A stretch of 21,506 nt of DNA from UBA922 sp964571295 (GTDB taxonomy: Bacteria; Patescibacteriota; Patescibacteriia; Magasanikbacterales; UBA922): NCBI GenBank assembly GCA_964571295.1, contig CAZNAO010000014.1:1-21506 (forward strand). Reading direction: 5' to 3'. Below, piece by piece: positions 14,020 through 21,506 of the stretch. A model generated the notes under the pieces. The model was not told the DNA's origin, searched no databases, and saw only the letters and a program-made list of their open reading frames with translations. Numbering within the stretch: the stretch's first letter is position 1; each line of letters starts with the position of its first letter. The translations under genes were made by a program, and so were the position numbers.

Positions 14020-15381
14020 TCAAAGCTCAATCAGGCTTCGAACTTCCTCAACAATCTCTTTCATCTTCTTTTCTGAATGCGCTTCAACATTCAGACGAAG
14101 CACCGGTTCGGTATTGCTTTTTCGGACACTGACCCAATAATCCGGGTATTCAAATAACACGCCATCGAGTTCGGTAACTGATGCATCCGAAAAGCGCTGA
14201 CGAATTTTTTCGATCAGGGCGCTGCTATTCTCCACATGAAAATTGATTTCCCCCGAATGCACATACACATGCAGCGGCTTCCAAAGCTCACTCAATGATT
14301 TACCAGATTCTGACAGAATCTTCAGTACCAACATGAGTGACAAATCAGAAGATTCCACATCGTACATGTCCTGATAATACAAATGAAGCGAGAGCTCTGA
14401 CGCAAAAACAGCGTTAGTTTCTTTCATCATTTTTTTGATATTCGCATGTCCTACTTTGCAGATCTCGGTGGTCGCACCTTCCCGCTCCCAGGCTTCCTTG
14501 ACACTTCTGCTTGTACGGAGATCATAAAGCATATGCGCATGTGGATGAGCTTTGAGGATTTCAAGTCCGACAAGTCCACCTACAAATGACGCAGGCACCA
14601 CTTCGCCATTCTCATCCACCAGCCCGATCCGGTCCGCATCTCCATCAAGCGCAAAACCGAAAGCGGCCCCGGAACTTCGCACACGATCCTGCAAATCCTT
14701 CAAGGTCTCTTCTTTCAGCGGGTTAGCCTCGTGATTCGGGAAAGTTCCATCCGGTTCGAGATATAAGTATTCAACCTCGATCGGAAGTTTCTCAAGCAAT
14801 TTCGGAAGTGAAACGTTAGCCATGCCGTTTCCCGCATCAACTACAATTTTCATAGGTTTGATTGATGAGTGATCCACGAGACTCAACACTTTGGCAAGAT
14901 ACTCATCAACCACCCTGAATTCTCGTATACCTCCCTTTTTTTCAACTTCTTCTTTAAAATTCCCACCTACGAGATCCCGCAACTCTTCCATGCCGGTTCC
15001 TTGACCGAGCGGGAGACCATTCTCATAGGTTAGCTTAAATCCATTATACTCAGCCGGATTATGGCTTGCAGTCACCATAATACCACCTGCGTGTTCCGGA
15101 TAGTTCGCACATGCAAAATTGAATACTGGCGTCGATACGAGCCCGATATCTACGACCGAGACGCCCCGTGCCTGTATTCCTTCAATAACTTTTTTTGAAA
15201 ACGGGATACTTGTCGGACGCATGTCATATCCGACCACCAATGATCTCCCTTCCAACACCACTCCTTTTTGTTCCAGCAGATATGCAAATGCGTGGCCGAC
15301 ATGCCACGCCAACTCCTCTGACAGCTCACTTTCCGCAAGACCTCGGATATCGTAGGCCTTAAAAATCTTGGTTGAATACAT
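14020..15381 (-). CDS. Phosphomannomutase/phosphoglucomutase
   Basis: This alpha-D-phosphohexomutase interconverts the 6- and 1-phosphates of mannose or glucose for sugar-nucleotide and envelope polysaccharide synthesis. The 453-residue protein has the phosphoserine loop VTASHNP (S106), the metal-binding DGDADR (D246, D248, D250), a sugar-binding loop reading ASELSLH where GE-x-SGH is usual, and the phosphate-binding SNTEPVLRLNVE near the C-terminus. The loop deviation leaves the Glu, a Ser and the His in place, so activity is still expected, but the substrate cannot be told. I chose the ATG at 15381 (MYSTKIFKAYDIRG, a standard family start). The ATG at 15429 lies upstream of the predicted start point. 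It is a single-gene unit divergent from clpC. Confidence 0.95.
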   Translation of the reverse strand: MYSTKIFKAYDIRGLAESELSEELAWHVGHAFAYLLEQKGVVLEGRSLVVGYDMRPTSIPFSKKVIEGIQARGVSVVDIGLVSTPVFNFACANYPEHAGGIMVTASHNPAEYNGFKLTYENGLPLGQGTGMEELRDLVGGNFKEEVEKKGGIREFRVVDEYLAKVLSLVDHSSIKPMKIVVDAGNGMANVSLPKLLEKLPIEVEYLYLEPDGTFPNHEANPLKEETLKDLQDRVRSSGAAFGFALDGDADRIGLVDENGEVVPASFVGGLVGLEILKAHPHAHMLYDLRTSRSVKEAWEREGATTEICKVGHANIKKMMKETNAVFASELSLHLYYQDMYDVESSDLSLMLVLKILSESGKSLSELWKPLHVYVHSGEINFHVENSSALIEKIRQRFSDASVTELDGVLFEYPDYWVSVRKSNTEPVLRLNVEAHSEKKMKEIVEEVRSLIEL

Positions 15382-15413
15382 AAATTTAATTATCTGGATT
15401 TTTACTTGGAGAT

Positions 15414-15443
15414 AGTATATACTCCCCATATAACTTTTTGCAA
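15414..15443 (-). promoter_or_regulatory. Promoter of the phosphohexomutase gene; palindromic -10
   Basis: On the minus strand TTGCAA (-35, 15438-15443), an 18-nt spacer and TATACT (-10, 15414-15419) put the start near 15407. The -10 is part of the palindrome AGTATATACT (15414-15423), so the same bases offer a -10 toward clpC at 15418-15423. The matching -35 there (TGGATT, 15395-15400) is poor. Confidence 0.5.
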
Positions 15444-15465
15444 TGTTTTTAAGTACAGGTAACTC

Positions 15466-15510
15466 AAAAACTTAAAAGTTTCGAACTTTGCCTTTTAAGT
15501 TTTGAATTTG
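15466..15510. repeat. Inverted and heptad-phased repeat just before clpC
   Basis: AAAACTTAAAAG (15467-15478) and CTTTTAAGTTTT (15492-15503) are a perfect 12-bp inverted repeat around a 13-nt centre. The right side also reads as 7-nt steps: GAACTTT, GCCTTTT, AAGTTTT, GAATTTG (15483-15510). It ends 4 nt before the clpC ATG, where a ribosome-binding site would be expected. Confidence 0.65.
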
Positions 15511-15514
15511 AAAT

Positions 15515-18103
15515 ATGGATGCCCAAAAACTTCTTGACAATTTCTCGACTCACTTAAAAAATGTCATCGCTCGATCTATTTCTCTTGCGGCACGGCTCGG
15601 GAGGACCGAGGTCGCAACAACCCATCTTCTGTATTCTCTTTCCGAAGAACATGGGAGTATCGGTGGTGAGTTATTGAAAAAATTTTCTCTTACTCCCGAG
15701 CTGATTTCACGTACACGCCCTGAACAATTTATCGAGGTTCCTTTTGAAACCGCAAATGAACTTTCCAGCCTGGTACCCAACCTGAGTGAAATATCCCGAA
15801 CCGTACTTGAGAAAGCATTGCTTCGGGCGCATGAAGCCGGGCATTCATATATCGGCACCGAACACCTGCTTCATGGAATTCTTGCAGTCAAAGATACCGC
15901 TATTATCGACTTGTTTGAATCATTGTCAGTCAACACGGACGAACTTACCAAACAGCTCGATATCTCATTTCACAATGCGGAAAAATTCACCCAGATGGGT
16001 GAGGTAATGGAAATTTTTGAAGAAATCCAAGGGGAAGCCCCTCATCTCCCGGATGAAGAATCAGAGGAAGACCAGCCTCCTCTCGAATCTCCGAATATGG
16101 AAGATAATAAGCCCGAATCAGCACCTCCTTCTCTGGTACGTGATCGAAAACAGACTTCGGCGCTCGCGCTTTTTACCACCAACCTCACCCATAGACAACA
16201 GACTGAAAAACTTGATCCAGTTATCGGACGTGACGACGAAATCGAGCGCATGATCAATATTCTTTGCCGAAGAAATAAAAACAACCCTATACTGGTCGGG
16301 GAACCGGGAGTCGGAAAAACCGCAATTGTCGAAGGGCTTGCTAAGCGAATTGCTGAGGGTGATGTACCGGATATCCTGAAAACCAAAAAAATCCTTTCGC
16401 TTGACCTCACTCTTCTTGTTGCCGGAACGATTTATCGCGGAGAATTCGAAGCGCGACTGAAACAGATCATCGACGAATGCGCCAGGAATCCCAACTACAT
16501 CTTATTTATCGATGAACTGCATAATATCATCGGTGCAGGATCGAATCAGGGCACGATGGATGCCGCAAATATCCTGAAACCTGCGCTTGCCCGAGGCCTG
16601 CTTCGCTGTATCGGAGCGACCACCTATGACGAATACAAAAAGTACATTTCAGGAGATCCGGCCTTGGAGCGCCGGTTCCAAAAAATCGATGTTGACGAGC
16701 CTGCGTTTGCTGACGTGATTACCATTCTTAGGGGAATTAAAAAACAATATGAAAAGTATCACGAAGTCAGTATTTCTGATGACACACTCACCGAAGCGGT
16801 CACACTTAGCAGTCGCTATATTCATGATAATTTCCAGCCGGACAAAGCGATCGACCTTATTGACGAAGCAGCAAGCTCGGTAAAGACCAAACAAAAAGCT
16901 CCGCCGTCGGTCGCGAAAATCCATACACTCGAGAAAAAACTGGAAGAATACCTGGAAGAAAAAAAGACGGCAATCGCCGAAGAACGCCTGAAAGAAGCCG
17001 CAAAATTGAAAGATGCGATTATGGTACTCGAGAAAAAAATTGCTGCAGCCAAACACACCGCACACAAGCCACGCAAAAAAAATAAGGCGTCGTATCCGTC
17101 AGTCATGCCCGAACACATCCGGGACGTGCTTTCAAAAAAAATGCACATTGATCGGCAGATACTGGAACAAAACGAATGGGAGCGTCTCCTCTCCCTTCCT
17201 GCACGACTCAAAGAGCATATTGTCGGGCAAGACGACGTGATTCATGAAATCGTGGAAACGCTCAAGATGTCTGAGCTTGGTATCAAAAATACCAGGAAAC
17301 CATACGCTTCATTCCTCTTTACTGGGCCCTCAGGAGTCGGAAAAACCGAACTCGCAAAACGGCTAGCCGAAGAATTGTATCATGATGAAAAATCATTCAT
17401 TCGGCTTGATATGGGGGAATTCTCCGAAGGAAATTCTACGGCAAAACTGCTCGGTTCCCCTGCCGGATACATCGGATACAAAGACCGTAATCCGTTCCTC
17501 GAAAAACTCAAGCTCCGCCCCTACTCCGTCGTACTTTTCGATGAAATCGACAAAGCGCATCCGGATATCATGAAGCTGCTCCTCCAGATTCTTGACGAGG
17601 GCGAAGTCTCCGATACCAATGGCAAAAAAGTAAAACTTTCGCATTCGATCATGATCCTGACCTCCAATATCGGATCTGAATTATACAAATCCACCGGCAT
17701 TGGATTTGGCGAAGGGTCCCAGACTTCTTCTAAGGAACGAACGATACTTGCCAAAGCCGTAACCGCACGACTCAAAGACCGATTATCTCCGGCAATCCTT
17801 TCCCGCGTCCAATCGGTCTGCATATTCAACCAGCTTACGGAAGATAACCTTAGAACCATCATCCAAAAACATATTGAAAAATTGAGCGGGATGCTTGAGC
17901 AGGAGCAAAAAATCTCGATTACCCCTGATACTCTCGCGCTTGATGCGCTTATACATGACACCCGTGATCGTGACCTTGGCGTACGTACAATCGAGCGCAA
18001 ACTTGAACGAATTATCGAAGAATTGGTCATTGCAGTGCTCGGAAACAACAAAAAGAAAACGTACACACTCACCCATAAAAAAGACCGCTATCTTTTAAGT
18101 TAA
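15515..18103 (+). CDS. clpC: ClpC-type AAA+ unfoldase, ATPase subunit of Clp protease
   Basis: The 862-residue protein unfolds substrates and feeds them to ClpP. It has the Clp N-domain repeats (about 1-150), an acidic linker (165-205), and the first AAA+ module with Walker A GEPGVGKT (262-269), Walker B ILFIDELH (329-336) and ERRF. A short coiled middle region of UVR type (about 470-510) follows. The second AAA+ module has Walker A GPSGVGKT (604-611) and Walker B VVLFDEIDKAH (672-682). The loop tripeptide IGF (729-731) matches the ClpP-docking motif, so I infer a ClpP partner. The short middle region argues for ClpC rather than the ClpB disaggregase. No clear CtsR or CIRCE operator is seen upstream; an inverted repeat lies directly before the ATG. 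It is first in a closely spaced run of five genes. Confidence 0.96.
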   Translation: MDAQKLLDNFSTHLKNVIARSISLAARLGRTEVATTHLLYSLSEEHGSIGGELLKKFSLTPELISRTRPEQFIEVPFETANELSSLVPNLSEISRTVLEKALLRAHEAGHSYIGTEHLLHGILAVKDTAIIDLFESLSVNTDELTKQLDISFHNAEKFTQMGEVMEIFEEIQGEAPHLPDEESEEDQPPLESPNMEDNKPESAPPSLVRDRKQTSALALFTTNLTHRQQTEKLDPVIGRDDEIERMINILCRRNKNNPILVGEPGVGKTAIVEGLAKRIAEGDVPDILKTKKILSLDLTLLVAGTIYRGEFEARLKQIIDECARNPNYILFIDELHNIIGAGSNQGTMDAANILKPALARGLLRCIGATTYDEYKKYISGDPALERRFQKIDVDEPAFADVITILRGIKKQYEKYHEVSISDDTLTEAVTLSSRYIHDNFQPDKAIDLIDEAASSVKTKQKAPPSVAKIHTLEKKLEEYLEEKKTAIAEERLKEAAKLKDAIMVLEKKIAAAKHTAHKPRKKNKASYPSVMPEHIRDVLSKKMHIDRQILEQNEWERLLSLPARLKEHIVGQDDVIHEIVETLKMSELGIKNTRKPYASFLFTGPSGVGKTELAKRLAEELYHDEKSFIRLDMGEFSEGNSTAKLLGSPAGYIGYKDRNPFLEKLKLRPYSVVLFDEIDKAHPDIMKLLLQILDEGEVSDTNGKKVKLSHSIMILTSNIGSELYKSTGIGFGEGSQTSSKERTILAKAVTARLKDRLSPAILSRVQSVCIFNQLTEDNLRTIIQKHIEKLSGMLEQEQKISITPDTLALDALIHDTRDRDLGVRTIERKLERIIEELVIAVLGNNKKKTYTLTHKKDRYLLS

Positions 18104-18107
18104 GCGT

Positions 18108-19370
18108 ATGGCACTGCCTCAGCGGAAAGAACCATCAAGACCTTCCCAACCCTCAAGAGGAGCCTACCGCGCTGCAAATGATAATTCATTTGCATTTACC
18201 GCAGCGAATGACAATACTGAGCAACACATGGCTGCTCAGTTTAATGGTAGCAAAAACCGAGCACGACGGCAGCAGCAGGAATACAACAAAGATCCCAACG
18301 AAGCGGATCGGCTGGAAATTGAAAAACTTGATACAGAGATCAAACAGAACGATGGCAATTCTTCTATTGCCGCACGCGACCTCGGAAACGGATCGATCGG
18401 GATCGATCTCAAATTTGACGTCCCCCTCAATCCGGAGCGTGCACGGAATATTTCCCAGTGGAAAGCAAACCGAAAAAAATTCCAGGCGGAGGGACATGAA
18501 ACAATACCCGAACCTGTGTTACCTGGGGAAGAAAGAATTCCATTGTCCCCAGCAAATGACAACACGATACCCGTCGAAGAAACTTCAGCTTCCGCGAATA
18601 ATACCGTAGAGAATCCTGACGAAACCTATGATCCATACCCTCTAGACGAAGATGAAACACCGGATGAGGAGGCAATCGACAATCTACAAAAAGAAATGGA
18701 CCAATCCTCAGAAGAGAGTTCTATTGATGCGCAAACACTGGAACAGGAAGCCGAAGATCAACAACGAAAGGAGACGGAGCAAAAAGCTGAACAACAACAA
18801 GTTGTTGAACAGGTGCAAGAACAAGAACAGCACAAGCGGGAAAAAGAGACACAAAAACAGCAAGAACAAAAAAATGCTGAGCAACAGATGGCCGAATTAG
18901 CCAAGCAGAATGCTCTAAAAGAACAACAGCAGCAAGGACAGCTTCTTCGTGCAATACAGATGAAACAAAAACTTGATAAAAAACTCCGCAAACTACGTGC
19001 TGAAAAATTAGTGCTCAAAGTCGTCCTTTATACGACCAAGGTCCTCAAAGCGATTGTTGACGCTATCCAATCTGTCGTACGATGGCTTGCCAGCTTTTGC
19101 ATGTCTCTTGCATGGACTATTATTCTTGGAATTCTTGGCGTGTTACTGTATATTGCGTATGGATTATTATTTATCCCCAAAGGCACTCTATATGCGACGA
19201 TTACATTGACAGAAAAAAGAATAAAAGCGATCGATACAGACATTACAGAAACGAAAAAAAATCAACAAAAAGTCATTTCTATGATACAATCTCTTATGAC
19301 ACGGCGACGTAAAGGTTCTCCCCCGCAAGATGCGCCGAAATTTAACGCTCCGCAACAAGCAACATCCTAG
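18108..19370 (+). CDS. Q/E-rich coiled-coil membrane protein of unknown function
   Basis: The 420-residue protein is mostly hydrophilic and probably disordered or coiled. Residues 185-300 are extremely rich in Gln, Glu and Lys. One strong membrane segment lies at about 326-354, followed by a short helical coil (367-392) and a basic, Pro-containing tail. There is no N-terminal signal, so the long N-terminal part is probably cytoplasmic. The motif ANDN occurs three times (AANDN at 22-26 and 32-36, PANDN at 148-152). I recognise no family. It starts 4 nt after the clpC stop and ends 8 nt before the next gene. The place in the cluster suggests a membrane scaffold for an export or surface apparatus, but that is inference from context only. 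Confidence 0.8.
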   Translation: MALPQRKEPSRPSQPSRGAYRAANDNSFAFTAANDNTEQHMAAQFNGSKNRARRQQQEYNKDPNEADRLEIEKLDTEIKQNDGNSSIAARDLGNGSIGIDLKFDVPLNPERARNISQWKANRKKFQAEGHETIPEPVLPGEERIPLSPANDNTIPVEETSASANNTVENPDETYDPYPLDEDETPDEEAIDNLQKEMDQSSEESSIDAQTLEQEAEDQQRKETEQKAEQQQVVEQVQEQEQHKREKETQKQQEQKNAEQQMAELAKQNALKEQQQQGQLLRAIQMKQKLDKKLRKLRAEKLVLKVVLYTTKVLKAIVDAIQSVVRWLASFCMSLAWTIILGILGVLLYIAYGLLFIPKGTLYATITLTEKRIKAIDTDITETKKNQQKVISMIQSLMTRRRKGSPPQDAPKFNAPQQATS

Positions 19371-19378
19371 TTTCCTAT

Positions 19379-20641
19379 ATGGATAAAAAACGTCTCTTTC
19401 TCATTATCGGATTCGTCGTCGTATGTATTCTTCTTGGGTATGCGATTTATCGAGTCTTTTTCAGATCTGATACTGGTACACTTCCCCCATCTGGCACAGG
19501 TACTACCGGTGACGGCGGGCTCTTCCCAATCGGAGGTGATCGGGGAAATCCTCCTACCAGCACCACCTCGACCGATCAATTTCCGATAGGAACAGGAACC
19601 GGAAGTGGAACAGGAACCGGTTCTGGACAGCAAGGTTTTCAAAATGTAGTAACCAATCCTCCCGGGTCAGAGCCGCTTATCAAGACACTGGTTACCTCAC
19701 CCGTGGGAAGCGCTGCACCAGGTCCCAATGGCAACGCCCGCTTTTATAATGAAAACGACGGAAGGTTTTACACCGTAGACAGCACGGGACAGGTGCGCGC
19801 GTTGAGCGATACGGTATTTTATAATGTGTCTAATGTGCAATGGTCACCTCGTACCAACGAATCGATTATCGAATATCCGGACGGATCGAATATCTATTAT
19901 AATTTTGACACCAACACCCAAGTCACCTTGCCGAAACACTGGGAATCATTTTCGTTTTCAAACGAGGGCGCCAGAATTACGGCAAAGAGTGTCGGTCTCT
20001 CTCCTGACAACCGCTGGCTGGTGACCAGTGACCCCACCGGTAACAATATCACCCTGGTCGAACCCCTCGGAAACAATGCGGATAAGGTAATAGTAGATTG
20101 GTCGCCGAACCGACAGGTGGTGGCACTTTCTCTAACTGGAAACCTCCTCGGGGGACAAAGCCAGGAAGTGCTTATGATCGGTCAGCATCAAGAAAATTTC
20201 AAATCAATCCAGGTCGAAGGACGAGGTCTTGAAACCCAATGGTCTCCTCAGGGAGGAAAATTGCTGCATAGTGTCTACAATTCACGCAATGATTATAAAC
20301 CTGAACTTTGGATTGTCGACGCAACTCCAGATACCGCCGGGAACAATCGCAAACCGCTTGGCCTGAACACATGGGCATCGAAGTGTACGATGGCTGATGA
20401 ACGCACTGTATACTGTGGTGTACCAGAAAACCTGGAGAGCGGTGCGGGATTTGCCCCTGAGATCGCAGATTATACCCCTGATCGAATCTACAAAATTGAC
20501 ACCGTTACCGGTATCCGAACCGAATTACAAACCGACGCTAATAGTCACGTAGTCAACTCCATGTTTGTCTCGACCGATGGATCCACGCTCTTCTTTACCG
20601 ACAAAAACCAAAGCGGTATCTTCAGTATCCCGATCAAGTAG
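19379..20641 (+). CDS. Membrane-anchored beta-propeller-like protein
   Basis: The 420-residue protein has an N-terminal anchor (about 5-27) and a Gly/Thr/Ser/Pro-rich linker (30-97) containing GTGTGS twice. A beta-rich domain fills residues 98-420. That domain contains repeated blade-like signatures such as VQWSPRTNESIIEY, VGLSPDNRWLVTS, VDWSPNRQVVALS and TQWSPQGGKLLHS, spaced about 40-55 residues apart, as in TolB/WD40-type propellers. Proteins of this kind usually bind other proteins or glycans outside the membrane. Only two Cys lie in the propeller (in SKCTMADERTVYCG) and could form a disulfide, which fits the oxidoreductase gene that follows 13 nt downstream. No enzyme motif is seen. Confidence 0.85.
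   Translation: MDKKRLFLIIGFVVVCILLGYAIYRVFFRSDTGTLPPSGTGTTGDGGLFPIGGDRGNPPTSTTSTDQFPIGTGTGSGTGTGSGQQGFQNVVTNPPGSEPLIKTLVTSPVGSAAPGPNGNARFYNENDGRFYTVDSTGQVRALSDTVFYNVSNVQWSPRTNESIIEYPDGSNIYYNFDTNTQVTLPKHWESFSFSNEGARITAKSVGLSPDNRWLVTSDPTGNNITLVEPLGNNADKVIVDWSPNRQVVALSLTGNLLGGQSQEVLMIGQHQENFKSIQVEGRGLETQWSPQGGKLLHSVYNSRNDYKPELWIVDATPDTAGNNRKPLGLNTWASKCTMADERTVYCGVPENLESGAGFAPEIADYTPDRIYKIDTVTGIRTELQTDANSHVVNSMFVSTDGSTLFFTDKNQSGIFSIPIK
19589..19624 (+). repeat. Two 18-nt direct repeats encoding the linker
   Basis: GGAACAGGAACCGGAAGT is followed at once by GGAACAGGAACCGGTTCT; the first 14 bases are identical. They encode the repeated GTGTGS linker, so copy number can change in frame, by six residues per unit. 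Confidence 0.8.
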
Positions 20642-20654
20642 ACACTAATTGTGT

Positions 20655-21323
20655 ATGGCAGACCAAGAACTGACTCATAAAAAAATTTTTGCTGTTTTTA
20701 TTCCAGCACTGCTTCTTTGCGGACTTGCATTGTTTATCCAGCTTGTCCGCTACGAACCTTTGTCCCCAAAAACACAGGTTGAAACACCTGCCGAAACTGC
20801 CGGTAAACTTTCCGAGGTCGAGCTTCTTCCAGACGATCCGATTCTTGGGAATAGACGTTCTCCCAATCTCGTAGTTGCGTTTTCGGATTTCACCTGTGGA
20901 AAATGTAGACAGCACTATGAATTATTTCGTAAGTTGGAAGAAAAATATCCCGGCAAAGTAGCCATCGAATGGAAAGGATTACCTGTCCAAGAATTTCCTT
21001 ATTCATCAATGGAAGCTATACGCTATGGTTACTGTGCTGCGGAACAAAACAAATTCAATGAATTTGCTTTTTACGCATTTGAAAATTACACCAATCTCGT
21101 ACAGGAAACACTTGTGGTTATCGCCGATGAAATCGCTCTTGATCCTACTGATCTCACTGAATGCCTATCCTCGACACGCCCCAACGATAATATTGTAAAA
21201 AATAAAGATATTGCTACATTTTTTAATATCCAAGGAGTTCCAACTTTTTTCCTCAACAATATCCAACTTAAGGAAAATCAAATTGCAACATTGGAAGATT
21301 GGGAAAAACTTTTTAATCTATGA
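20655..21323 (+). CDS. Membrane-anchored DsbA-like thiol oxidoreductase
   Basis: The 222-residue protein has an N-terminal membrane anchor (about 10-30), so the thioredoxin-fold domain (about 60-222) faces the outside. The active site is CGKC (C81, C84) in FSDFTCGKCRQHYELF, and the cis-Pro loop is GVPTFFLNN near residue 200. A helical insertion of DsbA/Thioredoxin_4 type lies between them and carries two more cysteines (YGYC and LTEC), a pair also seen in Gram-positive DsbA-like proteins. It probably makes disulfide bonds in exported proteins. I chose the ATG at 20655; a TTG two codons earlier is less likely. The neighbours on both sides encode exported Cys-containing proteins, and the next gene overlaps by 4 nt (ATGA). 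Confidence 0.92.
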   Translation: MADQELTHKKIFAVFIPALLLCGLALFIQLVRYEPLSPKTQVETPAETAGKLSEVELLPDDPILGNRRSPNLVVAFSDFTCGKCRQHYELFRKLEEKYPGKVAIEWKGLPVQEFPYSSMEAIRYGYCAAEQNKFNEFAFYAFENYTNLVQETLVVIADEIALDPTDLTECLSSTRPNDNIVKNKDIATFFNIQGVPTFFLNNIQLKENQIATLEDWEKLFNL

Positions 21324-21506
21324 TGGGACACTGGCGTTTTTTTATCACTACCTCCCTCACCATAGTAGTGGGAATATTCGTACAACCCTACGAAACCGTT
21401 TTTGCTGAAGCCGGATTAGGGGAAGCCTGTATTTCGCAAAACTGTAACTCAGGACTTTTCTGCGTCAACAAAGTCTGTTCTGCTACACAAGGCAAACTCA
21501 TGGATC
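21320..21506 (+). CDS. Start of a secreted Cys-containing protein, cut by the window edge
   Basis: The 62 visible codons begin ATGATG, overlapping the stop of the DsbA-like gene (ATGA), which suggests translational coupling. Residues 1-30 form a signal peptide or anchor (hydrophobic 7-21, possible cleavage near VFAEA). Four cysteines follow in a compact pattern (C37-x4-C42-x5-C48-x4-C53) around NCNSGLFCVN, like small disulfide-stapled extracellular modules. The frame is open to the end of the window. The protein family cannot be named from this part. The adjacent oxidoreductase is a plausible source of its disulfides. Confidence 0.75.
   Translation, partial: MMGHWRFFITTSLTIVVGIFVQPYETVFAEAGLGEACISQNCNSGLFCVNKVCSATQGKLMD

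Noticed and set aside
17521..18072. 183-codon minus-strand frame opposite clpC
   Set aside because: Antisense shadow of the well-conserved second AAA+ module; Ser-rich composition and no start signals.
18092..18101. CTTTTAAGTT at the end of clpC, identical to part of the inverted repeat before clpC
   Set aside because: A 10-mer of low complexity that simply encodes Leu-Leu-Ser and the stop; no pairing or phasing partner nearby.
21321..21323. Recoded UGA (genetic code 25)
   Set aside because: UGA ends the DsbA-like gene, the phosphohexomutase gene and the first gene at natural C-termini, so it works as a stop.

Overview
Organism. The window looks like a chromosomal contig from a member of the Candidate Phyla Radiation (Patescibacteria), probably a Parcubacteria-type lineage. 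This rests on the mixture of conserved core genes (pheST, rseP, lemA-htpX, clpC, a phosphohexomutase) with large secreted beta-rich proteins I cannot name, tight gene packing, a four-helix-bundle (S23/IVS-type) ORF, and start codons that almost all lack a Shine-Dalgarno sequence. Several genes end in TGA, so UGA is a stop here and the Gracilibacteria/Absconditabacteria code (UGA = Gly) is not in use. No tRNA, rRNA, CRISPR array, transposase or phage gene was seen.

Layout. 1-612: a GTG-started gene resembling the phosphoribosyltransferase fold, a short doubtful ORF and a long bidirectional terminator hairpin. 613-5117 (minus): a three-gene operon of a small coiled-coil membrane protein, a membrane-anchored protein, and an 1185-residue secreted M23 peptidase / FnIII / lamin-tail / beta-helix protein. 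5220-6092 (minus) and 6366-7184 (plus): divergent genes for a secreted two-Ig-domain protein and an anchored protein with two tandem transthyretin-like repeats; the plus-strand leader can fold. 7216-11888 (minus): rseP-pheS-pheT operon. 12062-13959 (plus): lemA, a four-helix-bundle gene and htpX, divergent from rseP across overlapping promoters with an inverted repeat at the lemA start point. 14020-15381 (minus): phosphomannomutase/phosphoglucomutase. 15515-21506 (plus): clpC, two membrane-anchored proteins of unknown role, a DsbA-like thioredoxin-fold protein, and the start of a Cys-containing secreted protein, all closely spaced or overlapping.

How the genes fit together. Envelope protein quality control is a recurring theme: RseP (site-2 protease), HtpX (M48 membrane protease), LemA and ClpC. 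The other theme is export and surface structures: M23 hydrolase, Ig and beta-helix proteins, and an oxidoreductase beside a Cys-containing export substrate.

Most notable signal. Four places carry 7-nt-period repeats: inside pheT (8808-8835), in the lemA leader (11990-12043), on both sides of the four-helix-bundle gene (12622-12651 and 13046-13075), and directly before clpC (15466-15510). In the last three the repeats face each other as inverted arms. At the lemA-htpX junction the arms bracket an AT-rich ORF, which gives it the look of a small mobile or intervening element. I know of no described element with this architecture in Patescibacteria. All counts and alignments were made by eye.
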